Source: VMCP01 sp964492925 (GTDB lineage: Bacteria; Bacteroidota; Bacteroidia; NS11-12g; UBA955). Taken from it: a DNA stretch of 13,503 nt. This document shows positions 5,472 to 13,223 of the stretch, piece after piece; within the stretch, counting starts at the first letter, position 1; each line of letters begins with the position of its first letter. Where the stretch lies: contig CAZBMF010000062.1 in NCBI GenBank assembly GCA_964492925.1, positions 1 through 13,503 on the forward strand. The letters run 5' to 3'. The notes under the pieces are model-generated. The model did not search any database. It was not told the origin of the DNA and saw only the letters and a program-made list of their open reading frames with translations. Made by a program: the position numbers and the translations under genes.

Positions 5472-7592
5472 ATGAACTTTCAAAAACGTATCATTTTTTG
5501 TTTTTTAATAGTATTTTATTTTGGTTATGTGAAGGCTCAAAAAATTGCCTTGAATTTCGATGGTGTTAACGATTATGTAAAATCCAACTATGCGGGTGTG
5601 AGCGGTTCAGGTGCCAGGACCATAGAGGCTTGGATAAAAACAACGGCAAATTTTGATCCTAATAATGGAGGGAAACAGGGTGTAATTTGTGATTATGGAT
5701 CGAATTCTACTGGAGGACGATTTACGTTGAATGTACTATTCAACAATCGTTTGAGAATTGAGGTTCAAGGATCAGGCATTATGGGGAATACAGCAGTGAA
5801 TGACGGGGCATGGCATCATGTGGCTGTAAGCTATAATCCTTCCGTTTCAAGCAACCATTATCGATTGTATGTTGATGGTAAATTAGACACAGCAGGAGAT
5901 ATTTCTACGAGCATTAATACGGGGACTACTGTTCCGTTTAGAATAGGGATGCGCGTAGATAATACCAATTTGTTTACCGGCGACATTGATGAAGTGAGAT
6001 TTTACAATATCGTGCTTTCAGACTCGGCTATTAAAAGTAATTATAAACGAGAATTATGTGCCTATCCCTCAAACTTAAAGGCATATTACAAATTTAATGA
6101 AGGAACAGCATCTGGAACAAATACCACGAAAAATACGGCAAAAGACTATTCTTCTTCCGGAAATAATGGAACTTTGTATAATTTTGCCTTATCGGGGTCA
6201 TCTTCAAACTGGTCGTCTGGCCCTAGTTTGAATGGTGGAAATTCTTCTTCAACAATTAGTCCATTTGCCTGTGATTTTTACCTAACACCTGGTGGGAATA
6301 AAGTGTACTTTAGTGGAACCTATCAAGAAACGATCAAAAATTATTGGGGATGTGATTCTTTGATTACCATTAAATTAACGATAGGGAAGGTGACAAAAAA
6401 TTTGAATATAAAACAATGTGATAGCTTTGTTTCCAATTCTGGTATAAAATACTATAAATCGGGCATATACACTGAGAAGTTTAAAACTTATAGAGGATGT
6501 GATTCTGTTATCAATTACAACATTACAATCAACTACAGACGAGATACTAACATAGTAGTGTTAAGTTGTGATTCATTTATTTCAGTAAAAGGAAGAATTT
6601 ATTACAAAAGTGGGAATTACCATGATACGTTAAAGACCAAACAAGGATGTGATTCAATGATTCATTATCATTTAAGTATTTTTCATCCAGTTAACACTTT
6701 TGATACGATAGTTGCATGCGATACTGCTTGGTACAACGGCAAATTCTATACAAGTTCACAAATTGTTAAATATTATGCATCTAGTTGGGGTGGATGTGAT
6801 TCATTTCATTATTTAAACATTGTGGTGAATAAAAGAAATAAAAAATTGATAAAATTGAATGGATGTCAACAAGTTAGCTCTCCTTCTGGTCAGGTTTACA
6901 AAACCACAGGTACCTATAAAGAATATTTTTCAAATCAATCGGGATGTGATTCAATCATTGAATATCAAGTGAAAATTTACTACCCTAAGGTTCAGTTTGA
7001 TACATTGGTGGGTTGTAAATTCTTGAAATTTAGAGATTCCACCTATTACAACTCAAGTGATGTTAGTTGGACAGGGACTTCATTTGGACAATGCGATTCA
7101 ACGGTTAATACCTATTTGAAAATTATTCAACCGATTACACAAATTATAGGTAATAAAGATACACTAAAAAGTAATCTATCCAATGATTCTTACCAATGGT
7201 TGAATTGTGCCGACTTTACCACTATTTCAGGCGCAACATGGTATTGGTACAAACCAAACAAAGATGGTTCTTATGCAGTGGAAGTTTCTGTAAATGGTTG
7301 TAAGGATACCAGTGCTTGTTTTGAGCTCAAAGGATTATATGCCAATGTATTGAAAAAGATGAATCCAATTATTTTTCCCAATCCCTCACAAAATGGGTCT
7401 TTTGTAAAATGGAAAAAAGGGGAAGTATTTAAAATCAGTATTTGGGACATAAATGGACGATTGGTGAGAAAAATTGATAACTTAGTAAGTCAAGAGCAAA
7501 TCACCTTGGATCAAAATATTCCGGGAACGTATGTGATAGAGTTTCAAAATGAAAAATTGGAAATGTCACATGTTTTATGGATTTGTAAATAG
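5472..7592 (+). CDS. T9SS-secreted LamG-domain protein with GCDS repeats
   Basis: A 706-aa cell-surface or secreted protein. Residues 1-22 are a signal peptide (MNFQKRIIFCFLIVFYFGYV, cleavage after KAQ). Residues about 25-200 form a LamG/concanavalin-like beta-sandwich (LNFDGVNDYV, TIEAWIKT, WHHVAVSY, YVDGKLD, GDIDEVRFYN). Then come six repeats marked by G/Q-CDS at residues 293, 342, 392, 441, 491 and 540, each with a second Cys near the repeat start and a Y-x-x-S/T-G-x-Y-x-x strand. A domain with YQWLNC and DGSYAVEV follows at about 570-620. The C-terminus is a type A T9SS sorting tail: FPNPS near 635, ISIWDINGRLVRKI, then PGTYVIEF. LamG domains often bind glycans; the ligand is unknown. The gene is monocistronic with no clear terminator. 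An adhesin or coat role is inference. Confidence 0.9.
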   Translation: MNFQKRIIFCFLIVFYFGYVKAQKIALNFDGVNDYVKSNYAGVSGSGARTIEAWIKTTANFDPNNGGKQGVICDYGSNSTGGRFTLNVLFNNRLRIEVQGSGIMGNTAVNDGAWHHVAVSYNPSVSSNHYRLYVDGKLDTAGDISTSINTGTTVPFRIGMRVDNTNLFTGDIDEVRFYNIVLSDSAIKSNYKRELCAYPSNLKAYYKFNEGTASGTNTTKNTAKDYSSSGNNGTLYNFALSGSSSNWSSGPSLNGGNSSSTISPFACDFYLTPGGNKVYFSGTYQETIKNYWGCDSLITIKLTIGKVTKNLNIKQCDSFVSNSGIKYYKSGIYTEKFKTYRGCDSVINYNITINYRRDTNIVVLSCDSFISVKGRIYYKSGNYHDTLKTKQGCDSMIHYHLSIFHPVNTFDTIVACDTAWYNGKFYTSSQIVKYYASSWGGCDSFHYLNIVVNKRNKKLIKLNGCQQVSSPSGQVYKTTGTYKEYFSNQSGCDSIIEYQVKIYYPKVQFDTLVGCKFLKFRDSTYYNSSDVSWTGTSFGQCDSTVNTYLKIIQPITQIIGNKDTLKSNLSNDSYQWLNCADFTTISGATWYWYKPNKDGSYAVEVSVNGCKDTSACFELKGLYANVLKKMNPIIFPNPSQNGSFVKWKKGEVFKISIWDINGRLVRKIDNLVSQEQITLDQNIPGTYVIEFQNEKLEMSHVLWICK

Positions 7593-7791
7593 AAACCATT
7601 ATGACCATATTATCATTAAACACATACTTCTTTTAACTTTCATCATCACCCAAATGGCTCCAGTTGTAAGCAGTAAGCCAAGTTTTGTGATCACTAACGG
7701 CGTGTTTAAAGACGTACAGTTGATTTTATGAGGCGGATGAATTTGACGTTTTGATTTGTGAAACAAACGTTGAAATGAGCTGCAAAAAAAT

Positions 7792-8442
7792 CTAAAAAAT
7801 AGCCAGCAATATTGCCGTTGTACCAATTGTCAATGTGATTATAAATTGCAATAGCGCAATTAACCCTTTCCCTTGTTTGCTTTTTTGAACCATGTTTTTC
7901 ATCCAATTGGCAAAAAGAATTTGTGTGAATCCAAGAAAAGCCCATAGGAAAAATTCAGTAATGATTCCGTGTCCACCATACCATAAAATACGAAAAGCTT
8001 CTAAAAACCCTTTTTGGAAAAGTACTGCAAGTGCAACTATCCAAAACAAATAACCCAGCACAATTGAGACATTTGAATAAATTGGATACTCATTATTTAC
8101 CCATAAATCTAAATTCTTCGACTTTATTTTTTGCGAAAGTTTGGTCGTTTTTTTTGTGGTTTTTGTCGTTTTATTATGGGGGATAAGGGAGCTTTTATGC
8201 TTTAAAGGGATGTTTTGTACTGGTTTTCCCAAAGTTGGTTCAATAAACGCTTGAAGGTTGCTTTTTTTAACATCTAGGTTCACCATTTCCTCATTACTTT
8301 CCGCAGCCATTGGGAGAACTATTTCGCTCTTTTTTGACGCATTACCAAAATTGCTGCCACCCCCAAATGAATTGGTTTCCGTAAATTTATTCGAGCAAGC
8401 CGTTAGGCTAATGATAGTAAAAATTAGGAATAAAATTTTCAT
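7792..8442 (-). CDS. Lipoprotein with C-terminal membrane segments, unknown function (216 aa)
   Basis: It begins with an SPII signal (MKILFLIFTIISLTAC, Cys16). A low-complexity hydrophilic linker of about 90 residues follows, including a Lys/Thr-rich run (TTKTTKKTTKLSQK). The C-terminal half has about three hydrophobic segments, at about 122-143 (VSIVLGYLFWIVALAV), 160-178 (EFFLWAFLGFTQILFA) and 192-216 (LLQFIITLTIGTTAIL). A lipidated N-terminus joined to a multi-pass membrane domain is uncommon but recurs in Bacteroidota. The ATG overlaps the TGA of the upstream VOC gene (ATGA, 8439-8442), so translation is probably coupled. The 199 bp beyond its stop hold no gene. I do not recognise a named family. 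Confidence 0.75.
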   Translation of the reverse strand: MKILFLIFTIISLTACSNKFTETNSFGGGSNFGNASKKSEIVLPMAAESNEEMVNLDVKKSNLQAFIEPTLGKPVQNIPLKHKSSLIPHNKTTKTTKKTTKLSQKIKSKNLDLWVNNEYPIYSNVSIVLGYLFWIVALAVLFQKGFLEAFRILWYGGHGIITEFFLWAFLGFTQILFANWMKNMVQKSKQGKGLIALLQFIITLTIGTTAILLAIF

Positions 8443-8858
8443 ACGTTCAAATTAATGATCCACTCAATTCCGAATTTGTCGCGAAACATCCCAAAATAAG
8501 GGCCCTCAGGTTCGCCATTCATTGGGACTTCAATGTTACCTCCAGCAGAAAGTCCTTCGAAAATTGAATCAGCTTCTTGTATTGTTTGGGCATTCACATA
8601 AATTTTTGATCGGTTTTCATTTTCGTTTACTTTGCCAAAAATCGAAGGAACATCATTGGCCATCAATTTAGAACTTCCAATTGGAAGTTCAATATGCATG
8701 ATTTTGTCTTTCTCGGATTCAGGTACTGGAAACGACTCACTTTCAATATCCTTGAATCTGATGATCTTGGTAAATTCACCTCCAAAAACGGATTTGTAAA
8801 ATTGAAAAGCTTCTTCAGCATTTCCATTAAAATTGATATGTGGATTAATTTGTGGCAT
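8439..8858 (-). CDS. PhnB-like VOC-superfamily protein
   Basis: Members of this glyoxalase/bleomycin-resistance (VOC) superfamily branch are compact metal-binding or ligand-binding dimers; most PhnB/YjdN-like ones have no known substrate. The 139 residues show the full pattern: INPHINFNGNAEEAFQFYKS at the N-terminus, VFGGEF, IMHIELPIG (His in the strand that usually supplies a metal ligand), a VNAQTIQEADSIFEGLSAGG helix, and the signature ending PYFGMFRDKFGIEWIIN. An imperfect promoter lies upstream on the minus strand: TATATTTC (8861-8868) with an ATTG 21 nt before it. It is the first gene of a two-gene operon with the lipoprotein. Confidence 0.88.
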   Translation of the reverse strand: MPQINPHINFNGNAEEAFQFYKSVFGGEFTKIIRFKDIESESFPVPESEKDKIMHIELPIGSSKLMANDVPSIFGKVNENENRSKIYVNAQTIQEADSIFEGLSAGGNIEVPMNGEPEGPYFGMFRDKFGIEWIINLNV

Positions 8859-8915
8859 GAAATATACAATTCAATTTCAATGATAATCAATTTAGCGTGA
8901 ATAGCAATAATTTAG

Positions 8916-9857
8916 AATAGGTGTTTTTCGAATGCGAATTTGAGTTCGGTGCCAACAACGGTAATTGATGCACAAGGTGAGGTAATTACGGGATACTTAT
9001 TTTCCGACAATTATTTCGAACTGTATATCAATGGAATTTTGGTTGGAGTGGATGCAATTCCATTTACGCCTTTTAATTCGTCGGTTGTGAAATTTAAAGT
9101 TTCGAAACCCTATACAATAGCAATTAAATTGGTAGATTGGGAAGAGAATTTGGGATTAGGTTCAGAAATTCAAAGTGCTTCGAGTTTATATCACCCTGGC
9201 GATGGAGGATTTATTGCCCAATTTAGCGATGGTACAGTAACAGACGCAAGTTGGAAGGCCCAAACATATTACATCGCCCCAATAGAAGATTTGAAGGCTA
9301 TAAAAGAGCTTTCAAATGGCATCCGTTCAACTTCAACAGCAACCGTAACCCCGGCATGCAATGCAAATTGTTATGGTGTGCATTATGAAATTCCCAATAA
9401 TTGGCAGAGTGTAAATTTCAACGATTCGTTATGGCCAAATGCATCTTTGTATACCGCAGCACAAGTTACCAATCAACCGGCATACACCAATTTTGCAAGT
9501 ACGGCTTGGAGTAAAGCGAGTTTTATTTGGAGCAGTAATTTGATTTTGGACAATGTTGTATTGACTAGGAAAACTGTAAATGCCACAAATTTAAGTCATG
9601 AAATTCGCCGTTCTGATCGATTAAAAATCACCAATCCAATAGGGAATCAATTACAAATTCATTGCAATCAAGATTTAACTAACGTTAATTTGGTTTTAAC
9701 CAATTTGATGGGACAAACAATTGTAAAATGGGAAAATCAGGAGTTAAAATCATAAGAACCTTTAACTTTGGAAACCAGGTCACTTTCGGCAGGAATTTAC
9801 ATGTTAAACATTGCAATTGGAGCTGAAATGTTTACGTATAAAATAATCAAAAACTGA
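8916..9857 (+). pseudogene. Decayed T9SS-substrate gene (5' part lost, in-frame stop in the sorting tail)
   Basis: The plus frame is open from 8916, after a TAG at 8913, and has no ATG or signal peptide near the start; the only possible start is a TTG at 8940. The sequence reads like the interior of a secreted beta-sandwich protein: YFELYINGILVGV, KPYTIAIKLVDWEENLG, GDGGFIAQFSDGTVTDASWK, and an NWQSVNFNDSLWPNA block. It then enters a T9SS tail (LKITNPIGNQLQIHCNQ, VNLVLTNLMGQTI). TAA at 9753-9755 stops this, but the same frame continues for 33 more codons with the expected end of the tail (SLSAGIYMLNIAIG... FTYKIIKN) and a normal TGA at 9855-9857. The gene has thus lost its start and gained a nonsense codon. 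The function of the parent protein is unknown. Confidence 0.8.
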
Positions 9858-9860
9858 TAA

Positions 9861-10451
9861 TTACTCTTTATTCACCAATTCAACAGCCACTTCGTTGCGT
9901 CGGTCGGTGATGTCCCAAGGGGCGTTGTAACCCATATACAAAAGTTCGCCACGGAATTCTATTTGATTCGATTTGAGCACTTTATAAAGTTCTTCGGCAT
10001 GCTGCTTTATTTTTTTACTGTTTGAATATCCCCCAAAACGGATAACAGCCAGTATTTTAGCATTTTCTTGAATAAGTTTCACTTGATTGTTGGACGGAGC
10101 AGGGAGTTCTTGAAGGCTGTATTCGCTGGGCATAACAAACGACATCGACGCGGTGTCGCCCATTTTCATAATTACGGGAGCGGTCATGGCAATTTTTTGC
10201 TGTGTTTGGTTTCCTCCGAAAATGTAACTTGCTACCGTCCGAAATCCGTTGTTGCCTTCTTCGTCATAATTAGATTTTTTGAGGGATGTTTGGGCGAGAA
10301 CCAAACTCGGATACTGCCTAATTTCAACATTACCAAGTTGTTTAATCACCCGATATTTTGGCGTTTCAATGTCTTTCAAACGAAAAGAATAAAATAAAAA
10401 ACCGATCAATATTGCAGTTCCCACTATAACGATGATTGCCCAAAGTTTCAT
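9861..10451 (-). CDS. SOUL-family heme-binding-type protein
   Basis: SOUL/HBP proteins bind heme or other tetrapyrroles in animals; in bacteria the role is open. The 196-aa protein has an N-terminal membrane anchor (about residues 3-24, LWAIIVIVGTAILIGFLFYS), then the domain with its usual landmarks: YRVIKQLGNVEIRQY, GFRTVASYIFGGN, the highly conserved KIAMTAPV, MSFVMPSEY, a central F-G-G-Y and the closing YNAPW...RRNEVAVEL. There is no lipobox, so it is probably an inner-membrane-anchored periplasmic protein. It lies 60 bp after the lipoprotein gene on the same strand and may be co-transcribed. Its stop is 3 bp from the end of the convergent pseudogene. Confidence 0.93.
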   Translation of the reverse strand: MKLWAIIVIVGTAILIGFLFYSFRLKDIETPKYRVIKQLGNVEIRQYPSLVLAQTSLKKSNYDEEGNNGFRTVASYIFGGNQTQQKIAMTAPVIMKMGDTASMSFVMPSEYSLQELPAPSNNQVKLIQENAKILAVIRFGGYSNSKKIKQHAEELYKVLKSNQIEFRGELLYMGYNAPWDITDRRNEVAVELVNKE

Positions 10452-10511
10452 GTACGAATAACATTTGGGTGATGAAATTGTTTGTGAGGTTCTGTTCAGT
10501 TGAAAGCGTTG

Positions 10512-11135
10512 TTAATTGAAAAACGCGATATATAAAATTAACGCTCCGAACATTGATGCTAAAATGAATTTGCCAGATTCATCAGCGGCAACATTGCTTT
10601 GTTCCCATTCTTGAAGGAGTTTTTCAGATTTCAATGCTTCAGCTTCATCATAGAATTTATTGGGGACTGATCTTGAATAATCAACACCTACTGATTCCCA
10701 TTTAGACACAGAATCATTGATGAACCAAAATTTCACATAGGTTTCAACAGTGGTACTGTTTGTTTTTTGTGTGTTTACTTGGCTTTGATTTACAATTAAA
10801 CTCTTGTTTACTGGTGTCAAAATTACATTATATGGATTTTGATGGATACTTCCGGTTCCCGTGGAAACTCCAACACTGTTAGAAGTTGTGATTTCGGAAA
10901 TTTTAAAGTACCAGTTTTCAATATTTTCGTATGTTTCTTTGCTTGTTGGTGTCCCAAATTTCAGAAAAACCGCCTTTTTTGTCGGGAAATCATTTCGCAT
11001 CACTTCCTCATGGGGAATAACGGTAAACTTCGGTACGTTATAGGCTGGAGGCTGAGGCGAAGGTATCGAACATGAATAAATGAAGCAGGATATCACAAAA
11101 ACGATTGCTGGGATTTTATTGACAGTTCTTGACAT
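10512..11135 (-). CDS. Lipoprotein with BamE/SmpA-like motif and C-terminal hydrophobic tail
   Basis: The N-terminus (MSRTVNKIPAIVFVISCFIY) leads to a lipobox IYSC with Cys22. The region near residues 51-78 (FPTKKAVFLKFGTPTSKETY, then ENIENWYF) follows the pattern K-x-x-V-x-x-x-F-G-x-P-x-x-x-x-x-x-x-x-x-x-W-x-F seen in BamE/SmpA-type small lipoproteins; this is a motif-level similarity only. A beta-rich middle section carries a Ser/Thr/Asn-rich stretch. The last 20 residues are a hydrophobic segment (FILASMFGALILYIAFF), an odd ending for a lipoprotein. A full -7 box (TATATTTG) lies 23 nt upstream. No function is assigned. Confidence 0.7.
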   Translation of the reverse strand: MSRTVNKIPAIVFVISCFIYSCSIPSPQPPAYNVPKFTVIPHEEVMRNDFPTKKAVFLKFGTPTSKETYENIENWYFKISEITTSNSVGVSTGTGSIHQNPYNVILTPVNKSLIVNQSQVNTQKTNSTTVETYVKFWFINDSVSKWESVGVDYSRSVPNKFYDEAEALKSEKLLQEWEQSNVAADESGKFILASMFGALILYIAFFN

Positions 11136-11157
11136 TTGGTTTGTTTTGTGTAAAAGA

Positions 11158-11165
11158 CAAATATA
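11158..11165 (-). promoter_or_regulatory. -7 promoter box TATATTTG
   Basis: A full TAnnTTTG match on the minus strand, 23 nt before the ATG at 11135, in the 115-bp gap between two lipoprotein genes. The -33 element is weak (TCTG, 18 nt upstream). It suggests that the BamE-like lipoprotein and SOUL genes start their own transcript. Confidence 0.5.
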
Positions 11166-11250
11166 GTGAATATTAGGCTGAAACAGAATAAGCTTTTATC
11201 TGGAAAAAGTCAGAATTTTTTGTTCTAATATTAAGCCTTGAGATAGGGTA

Positions 11251-11787
11251 CTAGTTTTTTGAATTTTGAGGGACATTCACTGCGCCGCAGCCGTTTATCA
11301 GCCATCGATTATTCCTAGAAATTAAGTGAATGCTCATTTTAAAGCTGGGCATGTTTTTGCCCTTCACAACAACGGTATTCGACATTGAATCTAATTGGTC
11401 CAATTCAAAACCTGCTTCAGGGTAATCTTGTGCATTGAAAATGGGGTCGAACCCTAATCCCAATTCTGGGTCGTTTTGGTTTGCTTTTTCAATCAAATTT
11501 TTCAACGCCATATTGAAGTCCTGACTTGTGAAATGGTTTTTATCAATCCATGTTACACAATCTTCGGCATGTTTCAATTGATTGCAATTGTTCACATAAG
11601 CATTAATGAATTTCAACGCGAATTCAGGAGCAGTGGGGGATGTTATAGCGTGCGATGTGTTTTCAATGTGGGTATCTGGCTTGATGGAAGTTGTGGGATT
11701 TGTGCAGGCACACAAGGCAATCATTATCCCCCAAAAACTGCAAAAAATAAACCCAAAATGTTTCTCAAAATTGCGAATGTTACTCAT
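11251..11787 (-). CDS. DUF3828-like lipoprotein
   Basis: I place the start at 11787 (MSNIRNFEKHFG), giving 178 aa; an in-frame ATG at 11817 lies deeper in the upstream gene. The signal ends in the lipobox ALCAC with Cys28, although the N-region is long. The mature part begins with a FALKFINAYVNNCN helix. It contains the block NDPELGLGFDPIFNAQDYPEAGF (written 120-142 approximately) and ends VVVKGKNMPSFKMSIHLISRNNRWLINGCGAVN-type strands, which together fit the DUF3828 style of small periplasmic proteins. Function is unknown. The start overlaps the end of the 380-aa gene by 8 nt, implying coupled translation. The last codons include the GAGGGAC word (as NVPQN). Confidence 0.7.
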   Translation of the reverse strand: MSNIRNFEKHFGFIFCSFWGIMIALCACTNPTTSIKPDTHIENTSHAITSPTAPEFALKFINAYVNNCNQLKHAEDCVTWIDKNHFTSQDFNMALKNLIEKANQNDPELGLGFDPIFNAQDYPEAGFELDQLDSMSNTVVVKGKNMPSFKMSIHLISRNNRWLINGCGAVNVPQNSKN

Positions 11788-12922
11788 ATTGGAATGGGTT
11801 GGGGTTGTCGAAGTCAAGTTTTTTCAAGAGATATCCTGGGGATTGCGAATTTTTGAAAACGTACAAGTGCAAATGAGGGTCCAGATTCAATTGGTTCAAA
11901 GTGTTTTGCAAAATGTAATTGGTAGGAGCATCGTGCTCTAAATTTGGAGAGCGTTGATCGTCGTAAGTGAAAATACAACTGTAACTTACAATGTTCGCCA
12001 TTTTGAGTTGATCGAATAAGAATTCACCATTGTTTTGAATCATTTTATCGGATTCTCTGATAAACAAGTAGTGGTAATTGATGGCATTCTTTGATTTGAA
12101 AATTTCAAAGGATTCTTCAATCATTTCAATTTGTTTGAATTTCTCAATTTGTTTGAGGTAGTTGATTTCGGGACATAAATTGAGCCACTCACGATAAATT
12201 GGATGTTTTAATTCATTGTTTTCATCCAAAAAAATGATAAAAATATAATCGTTGAACCTAACTGTTTGTTGGGCATAATAAATGATGGTATCATGACTTT
12301 CCCAAAATTTCATCTCTTTTAAAACAGAAGGGTGGAATTTTTGAGGGAAATAGGCAAAATCTTCCAGAAATTCACCATCGCGGTAAAACGAATGTTGCCA
12401 AAGTCCTTTTCCATCAAGAGAAAGAATTTTTTCTTTTATAGGGGCAAATTCAGTGTTGCTAATTCCATGAAATTTAAACAATGGAAATTTAAAATCAAAG
12501 AGGGTGAAAACCACATCTACAATATCAGTTGGCATACAAAAGAATTCCATAAAATCAGTGATTTTTTGTCGTTTTGTTTTGGAGGATGCATGCTCGAAAT
12601 AGACTGTTCCTATATAATAACGGAAATAAACCGGTGTAGCATCAGGAAGGTTTGTAAAAGTAATTTCTTCAAAGGTATATTCATGCAACAACTGTATGAT
12701 TCTGTGCAATCGGTCACTTTTTGAAAGTCCTTGAATCTGCTTGATATATGGTTTTAAATAGGCCTCTGAATTTTTATATTTCCCGGTTAATTTAATGTGC
12801 GAAATCATGATGTCTTGATCTGCTATAAAGATTCTAAAGGCGGTATAGAGGTCAATATTTTCGATGCAAATATTGCCTAAATCAGGGTTTGTAATGTAAA
12901 CGGGAAATTGATCAAAATACAC
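11780..12922 (-). CDS. Protein of unknown function (380 aa, GTG start)
   Basis: A long, clearly coding frame with Phe/Tyr/Ile-rich soluble sequence and no signal peptide or membrane segment, so probably cytoplasmic. It shows mixed alpha/beta blocks such as FRYYIGTVYFEHASSKTKRQ, FAYFPQKFHPSVLKEMKFWE and HYLFIRESDKMI, and ends with PHLHLYVFKNSQSPGYLLKK. I recognise no family. There is no ATG in the 60 bp before 12922; the first usual start is the GTG at 12920-12922. The frame stays open to 12982 and reads protein-like (PIFENNIPNNFHIVYFDQF), so the true start may be an upstream non-ATG codon, or the 5' end may be damaged. It overlaps the downstream DUF3828-like lipoprotein by 8 nt, which suggests a functional pair. 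Confidence 0.8.
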   Translation of the reverse strand: MYFDQFPVYITNPDLGNICIENIDLYTAFRIFIADQDIMISHIKLTGKYKNSEAYLKPYIKQIQGLSKSDRLHRIIQLLHEYTFEEITFTNLPDATPVYFRYYIGTVYFEHASSKTKRQKITDFMEFFCMPTDIVDVVFTLFDFKFPLFKFHGISNTEFAPIKEKILSLDGKGLWQHSFYRDGEFLEDFAYFPQKFHPSVLKEMKFWESHDTIIYYAQQTVRFNDYIFIIFLDENNELKHPIYREWLNLCPEINYLKQIEKFKQIEMIEESFEIFKSKNAINYHYLFIRESDKMIQNNGEFLFDQLKMANIVSYSCIFTYDDQRSPNLEHDAPTNYILQNTLNQLNLDPHLHLYVFKNSQSPGYLLKKLDFDNPNPFQYE

Positions 12923-12968
12923 GATGTGAAAATTATTGGGGATGTTGTTTTCGAAAATAGGTTGAAAA

Positions 12969-13000
12969 AAAAGAAAATAAAATTAATTCAATTTTCTTTT
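12969..13000. repeat. AT-only hairpin at the end of the GyrI-like gene
   Basis: AAAAGAAAAT (12969-12978) and ATTTTCTTTT (12991-13000) form a 10-bp stem with a 12-nt loop that contains the stop codon. With almost no G-C pairs it is a weak terminator at best. Confidence 0.3.
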
Positions 13001-13206
13001 ACAGGAATCCAAATTTCTTCCTCTGATGCTACATCGTTGTTTTTGTATTTCACACCCAAAATTTCAAAATGAGGTCGATCATCCATTTCATAGCCAGAAT
13101 TTGGGAGCCACTCACCGAAAATGTATTGGAAAATGCGGTTGTCGGCACTTGATCCTTTATAGTGAAACACGGCATATTGTCCCTCAGGAATACAAAAAGT
13201 TTCCAT
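12988..13206 (-). CDS. GyrI-like effector-binding protein, C-terminal half only (72 aa)
   Basis: This is the C-terminal part of a GyrI/AraC-effector-binding domain: IPEGQYAVFHYKGS, FQYIFGEWLPNSGYEMDDRP, HFEILG and the closing SEEEIWIPVKEN. Stand-alone members usually have about 150 residues; this one starts at METF in the middle of the fold. The frame remains open upstream through the intergenic gap (reading LKNVPQN before METF), and that stretch also looks like family sequence, so homology appears to extend past the ATG until it meets the pirin stop at 13226. The likely reading is a 5' deletion that joined the gene to the pirin gene. It lies 17 bp downstream of pirin and may still be translated. 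GAGGGAC words lie inside it (13179) and just before it (13212). Confidence 0.75.
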   Translation of the reverse strand: METFCIPEGQYAVFHYKGSSADNRIFQYIFGEWLPNSGYEMDDRPHFEILGVKYKNNDVASEEEIWIPVKEN

Positions 13207-13223
13207 ATTTTGAGGGACATTTT

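Noticed and set aside
7549..7731. Short plus-strand ORF after the T9SS gene
   Set aside because: It begins inside the sorting tail in another frame and has no homology-like pattern.
7593..7791. Terminator or small gene between the T9SS gene and the lipoprotein
   Set aside because: Only a weak bulged ACGTTT/AAACGT stem is visible, without a T tract; no credible small ORF.
10068..10397. Plus-strand ORF of 109 codons
   Set aside because: It is antisense to the well-supported SOUL gene, with no start signal or recognisable motif.
12332..12724. Plus-strand ORF of 130 codons
   Set aside because: It is antisense to the 380-aa gene and its composition is that of a reverse-strand shadow.
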